Positions 1-8,668 of a stretch of 64,000 nt of DNA are shown here, in pieces. The DNA comes from Nitrospirota bacterium (lineage in GTDB: Bacteria; Nitrospirota; Thermodesulfovibrionia; Thermodesulfovibrionales; JdFR-88): NCBI GenBank assembly GCA_021789935.1, contig JAJYIR010000003.1, positions 62,001 through 126,000 on the forward strand, given 5' to 3'. Made by a program: the position numbers and the translations under genes. Below the pieces are notes generated by a model. It saw only the letters and a program-made list of their open reading frames with translations. It ran no database searches and was not told where the DNA came from. Each line of letters begins with the position of its first letter. The stretch's first letter is position 1.

Positions 1-1
1 C

Positions 2-1111
2 TTGATATTTATGGGCAAAAAAGACAAAGGTCCTGCCTATAAGACCGTCTCGGTCTCAACGGGCAGTATAATGTCCTCCATTACGGCAACAGGCACGGTA
101 AACCCAGTGACAACCGTTCTGGTGGGCACCCAGGTTTCCGGCACTATAAAGAGCATCAACGCCGATTTCAACTCCGTGGTCAGGAAGGGCCAGCTGCTTG
201 CCCTGATTGACCCAACCACTTTCGATGCCCAGCTAAGTGAGGCACAGGCCAACTACTTTTCCGCCAAAGCCAACCTGGACAAGGCTATTGCCACAGAAGT
301 AGACGCCAAAAGAACAATGGGCCGTAACAAAAAACTGATTTCAGAAAACCTGATAGCCCAAAGCGATTTCGATACCTCGGAGACCAATTACGAAACGGCT
401 GCGGCATCCGTGGAAGCCGCCAAAGGGCAGGTCGCCCAGACGCTGGCAGCCATGAAATTCGCCGAGACCAATGTGAAGAACACGCGCATCATTTCTCCTG
501 TGAACGGCACCGTTGTGGCCAGGAATGTCGATGTGGGCCAGACAGTGGCGGCGAGTTTCCAGACCCCAACCCTTTTTTCCGTGGCGCAGGACCTCAAAAA
601 AATGCAGATAGACACCAGTGTGGACGAGGCTGATATCGGCAATGTTAAAACCGGGCAGGATGTGGAATTCACGGTAGATGCCTACCCGGATACCACGTTC
701 AAAGGGAAAGTCACACAGGTCAGGATAAACCCGACCATAGTGCAGAATGTCGTTACATACGACGTGGTAATCGGGGTGGACAACAAGGATTTATTGTTAA
801 AACCGGGAATGACCGCAAACGTGGAGGTCATCACAGCGGTAAAAAAGGGGGTACTCAGAGTCCCTAATGCCGCCCTGCGCTTCCGTCTGCCCGGCTACGA
901 GGCAACCGCCAAAGGGAGAAAAGGCGGCCCCGGAGTCTGGGTGCTTGAGCAGGGCAAGCCAGAACGCGTTACCGTGAAACCCGGACTTACCGATGGCAAT
1001 TACACCGAGGTCACGTCCGGGGAACTCGAACAGGGGGATACGGTGATAGTGGAAGCGCTTGGAAAATCTAAGGACAAGGCTTCCTTTGGGCATGGTCCCA
1101 GGATGTTTTAG
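2..1111 (+). CDS. macA: MacA-type periplasmic adaptor subunit of an efflux pump, 5' end cut by the window
   Basis: Membrane-fusion (HlyD/RND-type) adaptor that links an inner-membrane MacB transporter to an outer-membrane TolC-like channel. The visible 369 residues show the split barrel-sandwich (lipoyl) motif near residues 39-70 (VSGTIKSINADFNSVVRKGQ), a long alpha-helical hairpin rich in Ala, Glu and Lys (about 75-150), the second lipoyl half (ISPVNGTVVARNVDVGQTV) and a beta-barrel domain. The N-terminal signal or membrane anchor is missing and the frame is open to the first base, so the real start lies upstream and the gene is partial here. It is followed 12 bases later by the ATPase and permease genes, the classic macA-macB arrangement. 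Substrate unknown. Confidence 0.9.
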   Translation: MIFMGKKDKGPAYKTVSVSTGSIMSSITATGTVNPVTTVLVGTQVSGTIKSINADFNSVVRKGQLLALIDPTTFDAQLSEAQANYFSAKANLDKAIATEVDAKRTMGRNKKLISENLIAQSDFDTSETNYETAAASVEAAKGQVAQTLAAMKFAETNVKNTRIISPVNGTVVARNVDVGQTVAASFQTPTLFSVAQDLKKMQIDTSVDEADIGNVKTGQDVEFTVDAYPDTTFKGKVTQVRINPTIVQNVVTYDVVIGVDNKDLLLKPGMTANVEVITAVKKGVLRVPNAALRFRLPGYEATAKGRKGGPGVWVLEQGKPERVTVKPGLTDGNYTEVTSGELEQGDTVIVEALGKSKDKASFGHGPRMF

Positions 1112-1123
1112 GTCTTTTCTGAA

Positions 1124-1822
1124 ATGGCACTGATAGAAGCAGATAAAATAAGCAAGAAGTACACACTGGGAGATGTAGAGGTAAACGCATTGCGCGACGT
1201 TTCCCTGACCATCGATAAGGGGGAATTCGTTTCGATAATGGGCGCCTCCGGTTCAGGCAAATCCACTTTTATGAACATATTGGGCTGCCTGGACAAACCC
1301 ACTTCCGGAAGGTATCTTTTGGAGGGCATTGATATCTCCGGCCTGGACCGTGATGAACTGGCGGAGATAAGAAACGTCAAAATAGGTTTTGTCTTCCAGG
1401 GTTTTAACCTGCTTCCCAGGACTCAGGCCATAGAAAACGTGGAGCTTCCGATGTTCTATAAGGGAGTGGCCACCCAGGAGAGGGCGGAACGCGCCATGGA
1501 TGCCCTGTCAATGGTCGGTCTTGAAACGAGGGCAAAGCATTACCCCAATCAGCTTTCGGGAGGGCAGCAGCAGCGGGTGGCCATAGCCAGGGCCCTTGTA
1601 AACGAAGCTCCCATAATCCTTGCCGATGAGCCAACCGGAAACCTGGACACCAAGACCAGCGTTGAGATCATGGACCTTTTTCAGCGTTTGAACGTGGAAA
1701 ATGGCATTACTATCATCCTTGTCACTCACGAGTCTGATATCGCGGAATGGAGCAGGCGCACGATCAGGTTCATGGACGGCCAGCTCATGCTGGATGAAGA
1801 GAGGAAAGCGACCCATGGTTAA
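1124..1822 (+). CDS. ABC transporter ATP-binding protein, MacB/LolD type
   Basis: ATPase subunit powering the adjacent MacB-like permease. All ABC motifs are visible in 232 residues: Walker [10 protein letters not shown] at 40-48, Q-loop at FQGFNLLPR (about 91-99), signature [14 protein letters not shown] from 144, Walker B IILADEP followed by TGNLD (about 164-174), and the switch His in LVTHES. Length fits stand-alone LolD/MacB-type ATPases. The 3' end overlaps the start of the permease gene by 8 bases, indicating translational coupling. It belongs to the MacAB-like tripartite efflux family; whether the cargo is a macrolide, peptide or lipoprotein cannot be seen. Confidence 0.95.
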   Translation: MALIEADKISKKYTLGDVEVNALRDVSLTIDKGEFVSIMGASGSGKSTFMNILGCLDKPTSGRYLLEGIDISGLDRDELAEIRNVKIGFVFQGFNLLPRTQAIENVELPMFYKGVATQERAERAMDALSMVGLETRAKHYPNQLSGGQQQRVAIARALVNEAPIILADEPTGNLDTKTSVEIMDLFQRLNVENGITIILVTHESDIAEWSRRTIRFMDGQLMLDEERKATHG

Positions 1823-3044
1823 CGTTCCGTGGACGGCAAGGCTTGCCCTGCGCGCCCTTAAGGCAAACAAGATGCGTACCCTCCTTACAATGCTCGGAAT
1901 CATTATCGGAGTGGCCGCCGTTATTGCCATGCTCGCGGTGGGCACCGGGGCCACTCAGCAGCTAACCGAACAGATATCCAGCATGGGAAGCAACCTGCTC
2001 ATTGTGCTGCCCGGGAGCACGACATCCGGGGGCATCAGAATGGGCGCAGGCACCCAGCCCACACTTACTGCCGGCGATGCTCAGGCCATTTTGGAGGAGG
2101 CCCCTGCTGTGGATGCCGTCGCTCCTGTACTAAGCGGCACGGCCCAGGTTGTCTATGGCCACCAGAATTGGTCCACCGGCATCGTGGGCACGACTTCATC
2201 CATGCTTACCGTAAGGGATTGGCCTCTTGCCCAGGGAAGGGGATTTTCCGGCGCTGACGTTAAGAACGCAACAAAGGTCTGCCTGATGGGACAAACTGTC
2301 GTGGACAACCTGTTTGGAGATGAAGACCCCATAGGCAAAAACATAAAAATACAGAACCTGCCTTTTACCGTTGTCGGCGTCCTTTCCGTAAAGGGGCAGT
2401 CCGCCATGGGCCAGGACCAGGATGACACCATTATGGTCCCGCTCACAACGGCACAGAGAAAGCTCTTTGGAACTGCCTTCCCCGGTATGATCAGGATAAT
2501 GCTGGTGAAGGCCAAAGACACCAGCGAGCTTGATAACGCCCAAACGCAGATAACAGACATCCTTCGCCAGCGGCACCATATCGGGCAGCAACAGGATGAT
2601 GATTTCACAGTAAGGAACCTTACACAGATAATGCAGGCGGCGGAGCAGTCCACAAAAATAATGACCCTCCTGCTTGGGGCCATCGCCTCTGTCTCACTGC
2701 TGGTAGGCGGCATAGGCATAATGAACATCATGCTTGTCTCCATTACTGAACGCACCAGGGAAATAGGCATAAGGATGGCCATAGGGGCAAAGACATGGGA
2801 CATCAGGTTCCAGTTCCTGATGGAGGCGTTCATCATGTCCATGATAGGCGGCATCGGGGGTATTGCCATGGGCATGTCCGGCTCGGCGGTGCTTTCAAAA
2901 ATCGCCGGTTGGCCGGTGATAGTCTCCCCTTTTTCAATCCTCCTGGCCTTCGGGTTTTCCGGGGCGGTAGGCATCTTCTTTGGTTTTTACCCGGCTTACA
3001 AGGCGTCCCTTTTGAACCCGATCGACGCCCTCAGGTATGAATAG
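1815..3044 (+). CDS. macB: MacB-type ABC transporter permease
   Basis: Inner-membrane permease of the MacAB-like pump, 409 residues from the ATG at 1815. A longer frame opens at 1701, but the sequence before 1815 is out-of-frame ATPase coding. Topology fits the MacB_PCD plus FtsX organisation: one N-terminal membrane segment (LLTMLGIIIGVAAVIAMLAV), a periplasmic domain of about 220 residues, then three C-terminal segments starting at LLLGAIASVSLLVGGIGIMN. The conserved LVSITERTREIGIRMAIGA coupling region is present. Unlike E. coli MacB, the ATPase is a separate gene. Last gene of the macA-ATPase-macB set. Confidence 0.93.
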   Translation: MVNVPWTARLALRALKANKMRTLLTMLGIIIGVAAVIAMLAVGTGATQQLTEQISSMGSNLLIVLPGSTTSGGIRMGAGTQPTLTAGDAQAILEEAPAVDAVAPVLSGTAQVVYGHQNWSTGIVGTTSSMLTVRDWPLAQGRGFSGADVKNATKVCLMGQTVVDNLFGDEDPIGKNIKIQNLPFTVVGVLSVKGQSAMGQDQDDTIMVPLTTAQRKLFGTAFPGMIRIMLVKAKDTSELDNAQTQITDILRQRHHIGQQQDDDFTVRNLTQIMQAAEQSTKIMTLLLGAIASVSLLVGGIGIMNIMLVSITERTREIGIRMAIGAKTWDIRFQFLMEAFIMSMIGGIGGIAMGMSGSAVLSKIAGWPVIVSPFSILLAFGFSGAVGIFFGFYPAYKASLLNPIDALRYE

Positions 3045-3075
3045 GACACCGCCTCTGATATACTAACAATCGCGA

Positions 3076-3924
3076 ATGCAAGCGATGGGAGAAAAAAAGC
3101 GTTGCGAAGCCTGGCGCCGGTGGAGTCCTGGGGGGCTTGAGGTTTTTTATAAAAAATACAACAAACGCAGGTATGTCCATCCGGACCCCATTGAATTCCT
3201 GTACGAATATACCGACATCAGAGACCGCGAAATTGCGGGTCTTATAGCTTCCTCTTTCGCTTACGGGCGGGTCAAACAGATCCTTGCCAAGACCGGCTTC
3301 GTGCTGGAGAAAATGGGGCCGCCGTACGAATTTGTCAGAAAAACAGGGGCAGGCATTGTGGAAAAGCTCTTTGGCGGCTTCAAGCACAGGCTTGTCACCG
3401 GCCAGGAGCTTATCTTTTTCATAGGCAGAATACGAAAAGTCCTTGAAAAGTACGGCTCTCTCAATGAATGTTTTTTGGCGGGTTTTAAAAATGATGACGA
3501 TACTGTCCTGCCGGCACTCACAGGGTTCGTTGAAGCGCTCTGCCCTTCCCCTATCTGTTCCAGGACAACCCTGTTGTCACGGCCGGAGAAAGGCAGCGCA
3601 TGCAAGAGGCTTAACCTGTATATGCGATGGATGATAAGAAAAGACGACGTGGATCCAGGAGGCTGGGACGGGGTCTCTACGGAAAAGCTCATTGTGCCGC
3701 TGGACACCCATATGCACTCACTTTCAATGGGTCTTGGCCTGACGGCAAGAAAACAGGCAGACATGCGGGCGGCCATCGAGATTACCCATGCTTTCCGGGA
3801 GATATCCCCCGGCGATCCTGTCAGGTACGATTTTACGCTCACCAGGCCGGGCATCCAAAACGATAAGGGACTAATGGATTTCCTGTATCAGTGCCTTGGA
3901 ACCAAAGAGGGGCCGGTTTCATAA
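3076..3924 (+). CDS. TIGR02757/DUF2400 family protein
   Basis: 282-residue conserved protein of unknown biochemical function. Recognised from the family pattern: an N-terminal YNKRRYVHPDPIEFLYEY segment, REIAGLIASSFAYGRVKQIL, a central RLNLYMRWMIRKDDVDPGGW block and IVPLDTHMHSLSMGLGLT. The DPGGW and PLDTHMH blocks resemble the active-site region of helix-hairpin-helix DNA glycosylases (HhH-GPD-like), which is the usual guess for this family. No signal peptide. It sits alone between the efflux operon and the ferritin-like gene. The exact start is uncertain; an internal Met at residue 4 is equally possible. Confidence 0.8.
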   Translation: MQAMGEKKRCEAWRRWSPGGLEVFYKKYNKRRYVHPDPIEFLYEYTDIRDREIAGLIASSFAYGRVKQILAKTGFVLEKMGPPYEFVRKTGAGIVEKLFGGFKHRLVTGQELIFFIGRIRKVLEKYGSLNECFLAGFKNDDDTVLPALTGFVEALCPSPICSRTTLLSRPEKGSACKRLNLYMRWMIRKDDVDPGGWDGVSTEKLIVPLDTHMHSLSMGLGLTARKQADMRAAIEITHAFREISPGDPVRYDFTLTRPGIQNDKGLMDFLYQCLGTKEGPVS

Positions 3925-3989
3925 AGGACCCTCAGGATAAAAAACTTTTTAAATACATAAAAAAGCAAACCAATTGCAAGGAGGGAAAT

Positions 3990-4481
3990 ATGGCTGTTTT
4001 TTTTAATGCGTTTGAAATTTTTGAAATGGCGGAACAGATAGAAAGAAACGGCGGCAGTTTCTACCGCAAGGTCGCAGAAGCTACAACAGATGAGGATCTT
4101 CGGGGAGTGCTCCTGCAGCTTGCCTCAATGGAAGATGATCACATAAAGGTCTTTTCCTCCATGAAGGAAGAGCTTGCCGGACAACCGTGGGCCCAGGGGT
4201 TCGAGCAGGAAAATGAGGCCGTGCTGTTCTTAAGGGCAATGGCTGCCGGGAAGGTATTTGATACGCAGAAAGACCCCGCGGTGCTTGTTGGGGAGATGAG
4301 CATGACGGACACTCTGAACAAGGCCATCAGTCTGGAAAAAGATTCAATCGCCTTTTACACCGGCATTAAGGAACTGGTGCCGGCAGAGTTCGGCAAAGGC
4401 AGGATAGACGCCATAATCAAGGAGGAGATGCGGCATGTCAGAATTCTTTCTGAAAGGCTTGCCTCCATGTCCGAGTTCTAA
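3990..4481 (+). CDS. Ferritin-like/rubrerythrin-type diiron protein
   Basis: 163-residue four-helix-bundle protein. The start at ATG 3990 is chosen because a strong Shine-Dalgarno (AAGGAGGG, about 3978-3985) precedes it; the longer frame from 3891 overlaps the upstream gene. Carboxylate and His ligands typical of the rubrerythrin/ferritin-like fold are visible: an E in MAEQIERNGGSFY, E and H in MEDDHIKVF, E in LEKDSIAFY, and E plus H in KEEMRHVRIL. There is no C-terminal rubredoxin domain. Members are usually linked to oxygen or peroxide stress, or iron handling, in anaerobes. The specific substrate is not predictable. Confidence 0.82.
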   Translation: MAVFFNAFEIFEMAEQIERNGGSFYRKVAEATTDEDLRGVLLQLASMEDDHIKVFSSMKEELAGQPWAQGFEQENEAVLFLRAMAAGKVFDTQKDPAVLVGEMSMTDTLNKAISLEKDSIAFYTGIKELVPAEFGKGRIDAIIKEEMRHVRILSERLASMSEF

Positions 4482-4542
4482 ATGGCAAAAGAGAATTTTT
4501 TCCCCCCGGCAATTTTTGAATATTCACAGAAAGCCGGAAATG

Positions 4543-4616
4543 GAATAAAATGAGAATCGAGCGAATATAACTAAATGAAAAAAGTCCCTGCATTCGATTC
4601 CTGAAAGGAATAAAAA
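4543..4616 (+). repeat. Dispersed hairpin element, copy A
   Basis: Intergenic copy between the ferritin-like gene and rnr. It contains the shared blocks GAGCGAA, AAGTCCCTGCATTCGATTCC and GGAATAAAAA. The end forms a small stem-loop: ATTCC at 4597-4601 pairs with GGAAT at 4607-4611. Related copies in the same orientation lie at 10497, 43398, 45186 and 49070. Copy A shares the AGTCCCTGCA/ATTCC-GGAAT variant with the 49070 copy. Confidence 0.6.
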
Positions 4617-4627
4617 TACTTCCGGCA

Positions 4628-6715
4628 ATGATGGAAAAAGAAGACGTTTTATCATATTTCAAACGCAAACCAAGGCCCCAGAGCTTTAAAGAGCTCTCCG
4701 TTGGTTTTAACCTTGGCAGGCAGGAGGCCCGCGGGTTTAAAAAACTCCTTCGCGAAATGCTTCATACCGGGGACCTGGTTCTTACAAGAAAAGGCCTTTA
4801 TGCGCCCTCCGAAGAGGTCAACCTGGTACGCGGTTACTTTGAGGCACACGGGGACGGCTTCGGGTTTGTCGTTTCCGACCTTCCGGGCCAAAGAGACCTG
4901 TTCATCCCGCCGTATGCCACAATGGGCGCGATGGACAACGACAAAGTGATCGCAAGACCTGAAAGCGGAGGCGGCAGGAAAGGCATGATAATAAGGGTGC
5001 TCGAACGGGCACCCAGGAGGGTCGCGGGCAGGCTTGATAAATCGAGGACGGCCTGCTTTATTAAACCAAAATCCAGAAATTTCAAACTGGACATCTATAT
5101 TCCCGGAGCATGTGACGGGTTTAAAAACGGCCAGGAAGTTATCGCCGAGATCGTGGATTATCCCTCGGACAAGAGGCCTCCCGTGGGAAAAATCATAAGA
5201 AGCGTCGAACCGCCTGAAAAACCGCTTGATGAAATAGACAGCATTATAGAGGAGTTCTCCCTGCCAATCAGGTTCCCTAAACAGGTGGCCGAGGAGGCAA
5301 AAAAGATACTGGCCGGAGGCGAAACTGAAGACGGGACCAAAAGAAAAGACCTTACACGATTGCCCACAATGACAATAGACGGCGAACGGGCCAAGGATTT
5401 TGACGACGCCGTTTCCATCAGGCTGACCGGCACCGGCTACAGGCTGTGGGTCCATATAGCCGATGTGAGCCATTACGTCCCCTGGGACAGCCTGATAGAT
5501 ATTGAGGCAAGGAAAAGGGGGACTAGCGTTTATTTCACTAACCGTGTTCTGCCTATGCTGCCAAAGGAGCTTTCCGAGGACCTCTGCAGCCTCGTCCCGG
5601 GGGAAAACCGTCATGCCTTTACAGTTCAGATGGACTTTGACAGGTCCGGCAAACGGGAGGCGGCTTCTTTCTACCCAAGCACTATTCGAAGCGATGAGCG
5701 GATGACTTATACCGATGTGAGTAAAATCCTTGTCGAGGGCGACACCGGACTTAGAACGCGCTACAGCGGTATTGTGAAAGACCTTGAGCTCATGGATGAG
5801 CTTGCTGGAGAGCTGAGGGCAAGGCGTTTTGAAAGAGGCAGCCTTGATTTTGACCTGCCGGAACCAGAGGTACTTATTGACCTTCAGGGCAGGCCTGAGG
5901 CCATAGTGAGGTCCGAGCGCAACATTGCCCACGTCCTGATAGAGGAGTTCATGATAGCCGCAAACGAGGCCGTGGCAGAATACCTGCAGGGCAGCGGAGC
6001 ACCCTCCATCTACCGGATACACGAGGAGCCGGACGCTGTAAAAATGGAAGAGGTCCTCCGTTTCGCTAAAAACCTGCTGCGTACAAAAAGTCAGGATTTC
6101 CGCTCATTGCTGGAGGCCGCAAGGGGGCGGCCTGAAGAGGAAGTGATAAACTTTTCAGTGCTCAGAAGCCTTAAGCAGGCCCGTTACAGCACGGTCAACG
6201 CCGGGCATTTCGGCTTGGCGTCGGAGTGCTATACGCATTTCACTTCACCCATAAGAAGATACCCGGACCTCGTGGTCCACAGGATACTCAAAGAGGCGCT
6301 TTCCCATAGACAGAAAAAAAGTGCTTTCCCCCCCGAAAGGGCCGAAATGCTTGGCGAGCTCCTGCCGGATATCGCCTTCAGTTCCTCCCGCATGGAGAGG
6401 AATTCAGATCAGGTGGAAAGGGCGGCCCTGAAAGCCATGAAGGCCTGGTTCATTAAAGACAAAGTAGGCGAAGAATTCCCGGTCAAGGTGATAGAAGTAA
6501 CAAACTACGGCATACGCGTAAGGTTCGAGGATTTTTACGTGGAGTCCTTTATTCACGTATCGCTTATGTCCGATGATTTTTACGTATTTAATGAAAAAAA
6601 TCTATCCATGGCGGGAAAGCACACGGGCAGGAAATTACGCATTGGCGATATTATACAGACAAGGATAGACAGGGTGGACATGCGGGAAAAGGAAATCATA
6701 CTGGGACTGGCATAA
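4628..6715 (+). CDS. rnr: Ribonuclease R
   Basis: 3'-to-5' exoribonuclease of the RNase II/RNB family, 695 residues, acting on structured RNA in the cytoplasm. An N-terminal winged-helix-like region (about 1-60) is followed by cold-shock domains. The RNB catalytic domain has the acidic Mg-binding motif at about 255-261 (AKDFDDAV; D257, D259, D260), WVHIADVSHYV, and HFTSPIRRYPDLVVHR near residue 540. A C-terminal S1 domain follows (FPVKVIEVTNYGIRVRFEDF). No good ribosome-binding site precedes ATG 4628 or the next ATG at 4631, so the exact start is open. A dispersed hairpin element ends 12 bases upstream. Confidence 0.95.
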   Translation: MMEKEDVLSYFKRKPRPQSFKELSVGFNLGRQEARGFKKLLREMLHTGDLVLTRKGLYAPSEEVNLVRGYFEAHGDGFGFVVSDLPGQRDLFIPPYATMGAMDNDKVIARPESGGGRKGMIIRVLERAPRRVAGRLDKSRTACFIKPKSRNFKLDIYIPGACDGFKNGQEVIAEIVDYPSDKRPPVGKIIRSVEPPEKPLDEIDSIIEEFSLPIRFPKQVAEEAKKILAGGETEDGTKRKDLTRLPTMTIDGERAKDFDDAVSIRLTGTGYRLWVHIADVSHYVPWDSLIDIEARKRGTSVYFTNRVLPMLPKELSEDLCSLVPGENRHAFTVQMDFDRSGKREAASFYPSTIRSDERMTYTDVSKILVEGDTGLRTRYSGIVKDLELMDELAGELRARRFERGSLDFDLPEPEVLIDLQGRPEAIVRSERNIAHVLIEEFMIAANEAVAEYLQGSGAPSIYRIHEEPDAVKMEEVLRFAKNLLRTKSQDFRSLLEAARGRPEEEVINFSVLRSLKQARYSTVNAGHFGLASECYTHFTSPIRRYPDLVVHRILKEALSHRQKKSAFPPERAEMLGELLPDIAFSSSRMERNSDQVERAALKAMKAWFIKDKVGEEFPVKVIEVTNYGIRVRFEDFYVESFIHVSLMSDDFYVFNEKNLSMAGKHTGRKLRIGDIIQTRIDRVDMREKEIILGLA

Positions 6716-6737
6716 TGCAGTTTTTCGTACTTTAAAT

Positions 6738-7142
6738 ATGAAAATAGCCATAGCGTCGGATATGGAAGGATTTTCCCTTAAAACACAACTTGTGGCCTTT
6801 CTTCGGCAAAAAGGACATGAGTTACTTGATAAGGGGGAAAAAGCGGAGGCCGCCGCATGCGCCGCCCTGGTTGCATCACCGGTTATGTCCGGAGAGTCCG
6901 GGGCCGGCATCCTCATAAGCGCCACGGGCGTTGGCGTTTCTGCGGCCGCAAACAAATTCGAAGGCATAAAGGCCTCGGTTTGCCCGGATACTTATGCCGC
7001 GGGGCGCGGCGCGCGGGAGGAAGGGATGAACGTACTTTGCCTGGGAGCCGGTTCTGTCGGAGTGGAGCTTGCGAAGGAACTCTCTATGAGTTTCATAAAG
7101 GCGATACCGCATCGGAAAGGGACGCCAGGGACGCTTGAATAA
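6738..7142 (+). CDS. RpiB/LacAB-like sugar-phosphate isomerase homologue, active-site residues replaced
   Basis: 134-residue protein with the fold signature of ribose-5-phosphate isomerase B: KIAIASDMEGFSLK at the N-terminus, GAGILISATGVGVSAAANK in the middle and MNVLCLGAGSVGVELAKEL near the end. The catalytic landmarks of RpiB are changed. The Cys of ILICGTG is Ser (ILISATG), the His after the first Asp (SDHAG) is Met (SDMEG), the conserved His in the REHND-type loop is gone (REEGMN), and the phosphate-binding Arg of GGRVIG is absent (GAGSVG). From family knowledge this argues against normal isomerase activity. It lies 22 bases after rnr and may be cotranscribed. Function unknown. Confidence 0.7.
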   Translation: MKIAIASDMEGFSLKTQLVAFLRQKGHELLDKGEKAEAAACAALVASPVMSGESGAGILISATGVGVSAAANKFEGIKASVCPDTYAAGRGAREEGMNVLCLGAGSVGVELAKELSMSFIKAIPHRKGTPGTLE

Positions 7143-7221
7143 TGGCACGCCGGCAAAACTGTTTAACGGACAGAGCACGGCTACGGACTTTGCCTCCTTT
7201 TAAATCAAAAATCCTTTTTTA

Positions 7222-7237
7222 TTATAAGGTCTTATAA
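7222..7237. promoter_or_regulatory. Perfect palindrome upstream of the cytochrome promoter, candidate operator
   Basis: TTATAAG-GT-CTTATAA, a 7+7 inverted repeat with a 2-base spacer, lies 11 bases upstream of the -35 box of the cytochrome gene. Position and symmetry fit an activator site for a homodimeric regulator (class I, CRP/FNR-like placement). The half site matches neither FNR (TTGAT) nor CRP (TGTGA), so the regulator is not identified. No other copy was noticed in the window. Confidence 0.45.
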
Positions 7238-7248
7238 AGTGATTTATC

Positions 7249-7276
7249 TTGACATTAAACAGGCCAATTTTATAAA
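7249..7276 (+). promoter_or_regulatory. Sigma70-type promoter of the triheme cytochrome gene
   Basis: TTGACA at 7249-7254, a 16-base spacer and TATAAA at 7271-7276. The -35 is a perfect match and the -10 has five of six. Expected transcription start is near 7283, giving a leader of about 35 bases with an ideal Shine-Dalgarno. Confidence 0.6.
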
Positions 7277-7317
7277 TTAGAGCATTAATAGTTGATCGGA
7301 AGGAGGTGAAAAATCAG

Positions 7318-7644
7318 ATGAAGAAGATCACAGCTATCATGGTATTTGTAATAGCCATTGTCTTCGTAGTGGGCTCCGCAATGGCAGTCCCGCCCGGCAA
7401 GAGCGTCACTTTCAAAGCCGGAGCTATGGGCAATGTCACCTTCAGCGGTTCTGTTCACGCAAAGGCCGGCTTGAAGTGCAACGATTGCCACACGAAGATA
7501 TTCCCGATGAAGGCACCTGGAACTCCTGGCGCAGCCAAGTTCACGATGTCTGACATCAGGGCAGGCAAGTATTGCGGTGAGTGCCATAATGGAAAGAAGG
7601 CATTCGCGCCAAATGGCAACTGCACTAAATGCCACAAAATGTAA
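7318..7644 (+). CDS. Triheme c7-type cytochrome, exported
   Basis: 108-residue periplasmic cytochrome with a signal peptide (KKITAIMVFVIAIVFVVGSAMA) and exactly three CXXCH haem c motifs: CNDCH, CGECH and CTKCH. Additional His residues (for example in SVHAK) can act as distal ligands. Size and spacing fit the cytochrome c7 family used for periplasmic electron transfer in metal- or sulfur-respiring anaerobes. The start is ATG 7318, because AAGGAGGTGA at about 7300-7309 is an ideal Shine-Dalgarno; an in-frame GTG at 7306 lies inside that site and is rejected. Monocistronic, with its own promoter and terminator. Confidence 0.93.
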   Translation: MKKITAIMVFVIAIVFVVGSAMAVPPGKSVTFKAGAMGNVTFSGSVHAKAGLKCNDCHTKIFPMKAPGTPGAAKFTMSDIRAGKYCGECHNGKKAFAPNGNCTKCHKM

Positions 7645-7669
7645 TTATTGTTTTAAAAAAGTAAAAAAA

Positions 7670-7707
7670 GAAGAGGGCCTCAGAAATGAGGCCCTCTTCT
7701 TTTTTTT
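7670..7707. terminator. Strong bidirectional Rho-independent terminator
   Basis: A 12-bp perfect stem (GAAGAGGGCCTC at 7670-7681 with GAGGCCCTCTTC at 7688-7699), a 6-base loop and an eight-T run at 7700-7707; on the other strand an A-rich stretch upstream supplies the U-tract. It separates the plus-strand cytochrome from the converging minus-strand isomerase genes and should terminate both. Confidence 0.93.
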
Positions 7708-7723
7708 GCCTGGAACAGGTTTG

Positions 7724-8668
7724 TTAAAGTCTTATCTCGATGTACGACCTTTCCCTGAGATCTTTCAGCCATAACTTGTAGTTCTTTTCGAACTTGGCTT
7801 CAACAAGCTCTTTTTTCGCATCGCTTTCAAGGTCCATGGGGCTGCCGCCGGAGGACTCATCCTCCAGCTTCAGTATATAAAGACCGTTTCCAGTCCAGAA
7901 AGGCTGGCTTACATCCCCAATTTTCATCTTGCTGATCACGGCCAGCATCTCAGTGGAGAGCACATCTTTTTTTATAACCCCTATATCGGGGTCCGATTGG
8001 GAATATTTTCCCGCGATAGTCATAAAATCAGCGCCGGCGCGTATCTTTTGCAACGCCTCATCCGCTTTTTTTTCAATCGCTTGTTTTTGTGCCGGGTCCT
8101 CCGGCGTATTGAAAAAAATCTCGGCAAGCTTATATGTATCCAAATTACCTGCAGTGAGATCTTTTGATTTTATGTAGCTGGCGACCTGGGCACCGCTTAC
8201 GCTTATCTTCTCCCGGACTTCCCTTGTGACGACCTCGCTCACCAGTATCTGGTCGGAAAGCCTCTTCCTGTATTGTTTCAGCGTGAGGCCCTCCGATTTC
8301 AACGCCTCCGCAAAGGCGCCATCGTCCATTGAATACTTCTTCTTTATAGAATTGATGGCGCTATCCACTTCCTTGCCGCTCACACTCATTTTTTGTTTTT
8401 TCGCCTCCTGGACCTGGAGGGTCATGTCGATCATCTTATTCAAATAGCCCGACTCATGGTCCTTAAGAAACTTCCTTTTAGCGCCGGCGGAAAGAGAGCT
8501 TATCTGGCTGCTGTAATCAAATTCCATGGCCTGGTATAGCTCGGACCATGTGATGACCTCGTTGTTTACTACCGCAACCACCTTGTCAAGCACAAAAGGC
8601 ACTTCGGCATATGCCACTGCCGGCAAAAAGAGAAAAATCGGAAAAAGAAGAAAAAGTATCTTTTTCAA
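7724..8668 (-). CDS. SurA-like periplasmic peptidyl-prolyl isomerase/chaperone
   Basis: 314-residue exported protein. A cleavable signal peptide ends at AVAYA (about residue 21). The SurA N-terminal domain follows (VLDKVVAVVNNEVITWSEL and a helical stretch to about 165), then one parvulin (PPIC) domain (about 175-280; AEIFFNTPEDPAQ, AGKYSQSDPDIGVI, FWTGNGLYILKLED). In Gram-negative bacteria SurA assists outer-membrane protein folding. Canonical SurA has two parvulin domains; this one has a single domain. Its start overlaps the stop of the upstream lipoprotein isomerase by 4 bases, so the two form an operon. Confidence 0.88.
   Translation of the reverse strand: MKKILFLLFPIFLFLPAVAYAEVPFVLDKVVAVVNNEVITWSELYQAMEFDYSSQISSLSAGAKRKFLKDHESGYLNKMIDMTLQVQEAKKQKMSVSGKEVDSAINSIKKKYSMDDGAFAEALKSEGLTLKQYRKRLSDQILVSEVVTREVREKISVSGAQVASYIKSKDLTAGNLDTYKLAEIFFNTPEDPAQKQAIEKKADEALQKIRAGADFMTIAGKYSQSDPDIGVIKKDVLSTEMLAVISKMKIGDVSQPFWTGNGLYILKLEDESSGGSPMDLESDAKKELVEAKFEKNYKLWLKDLRERSYIEIRL

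Noticed and set aside
4652-6022. 456-codon open frame on the minus strand inside rnr
   Set aside because: Antisense shadow of a clear RNase R gene; the peptide shows no family motif and is a by-product of codon composition.
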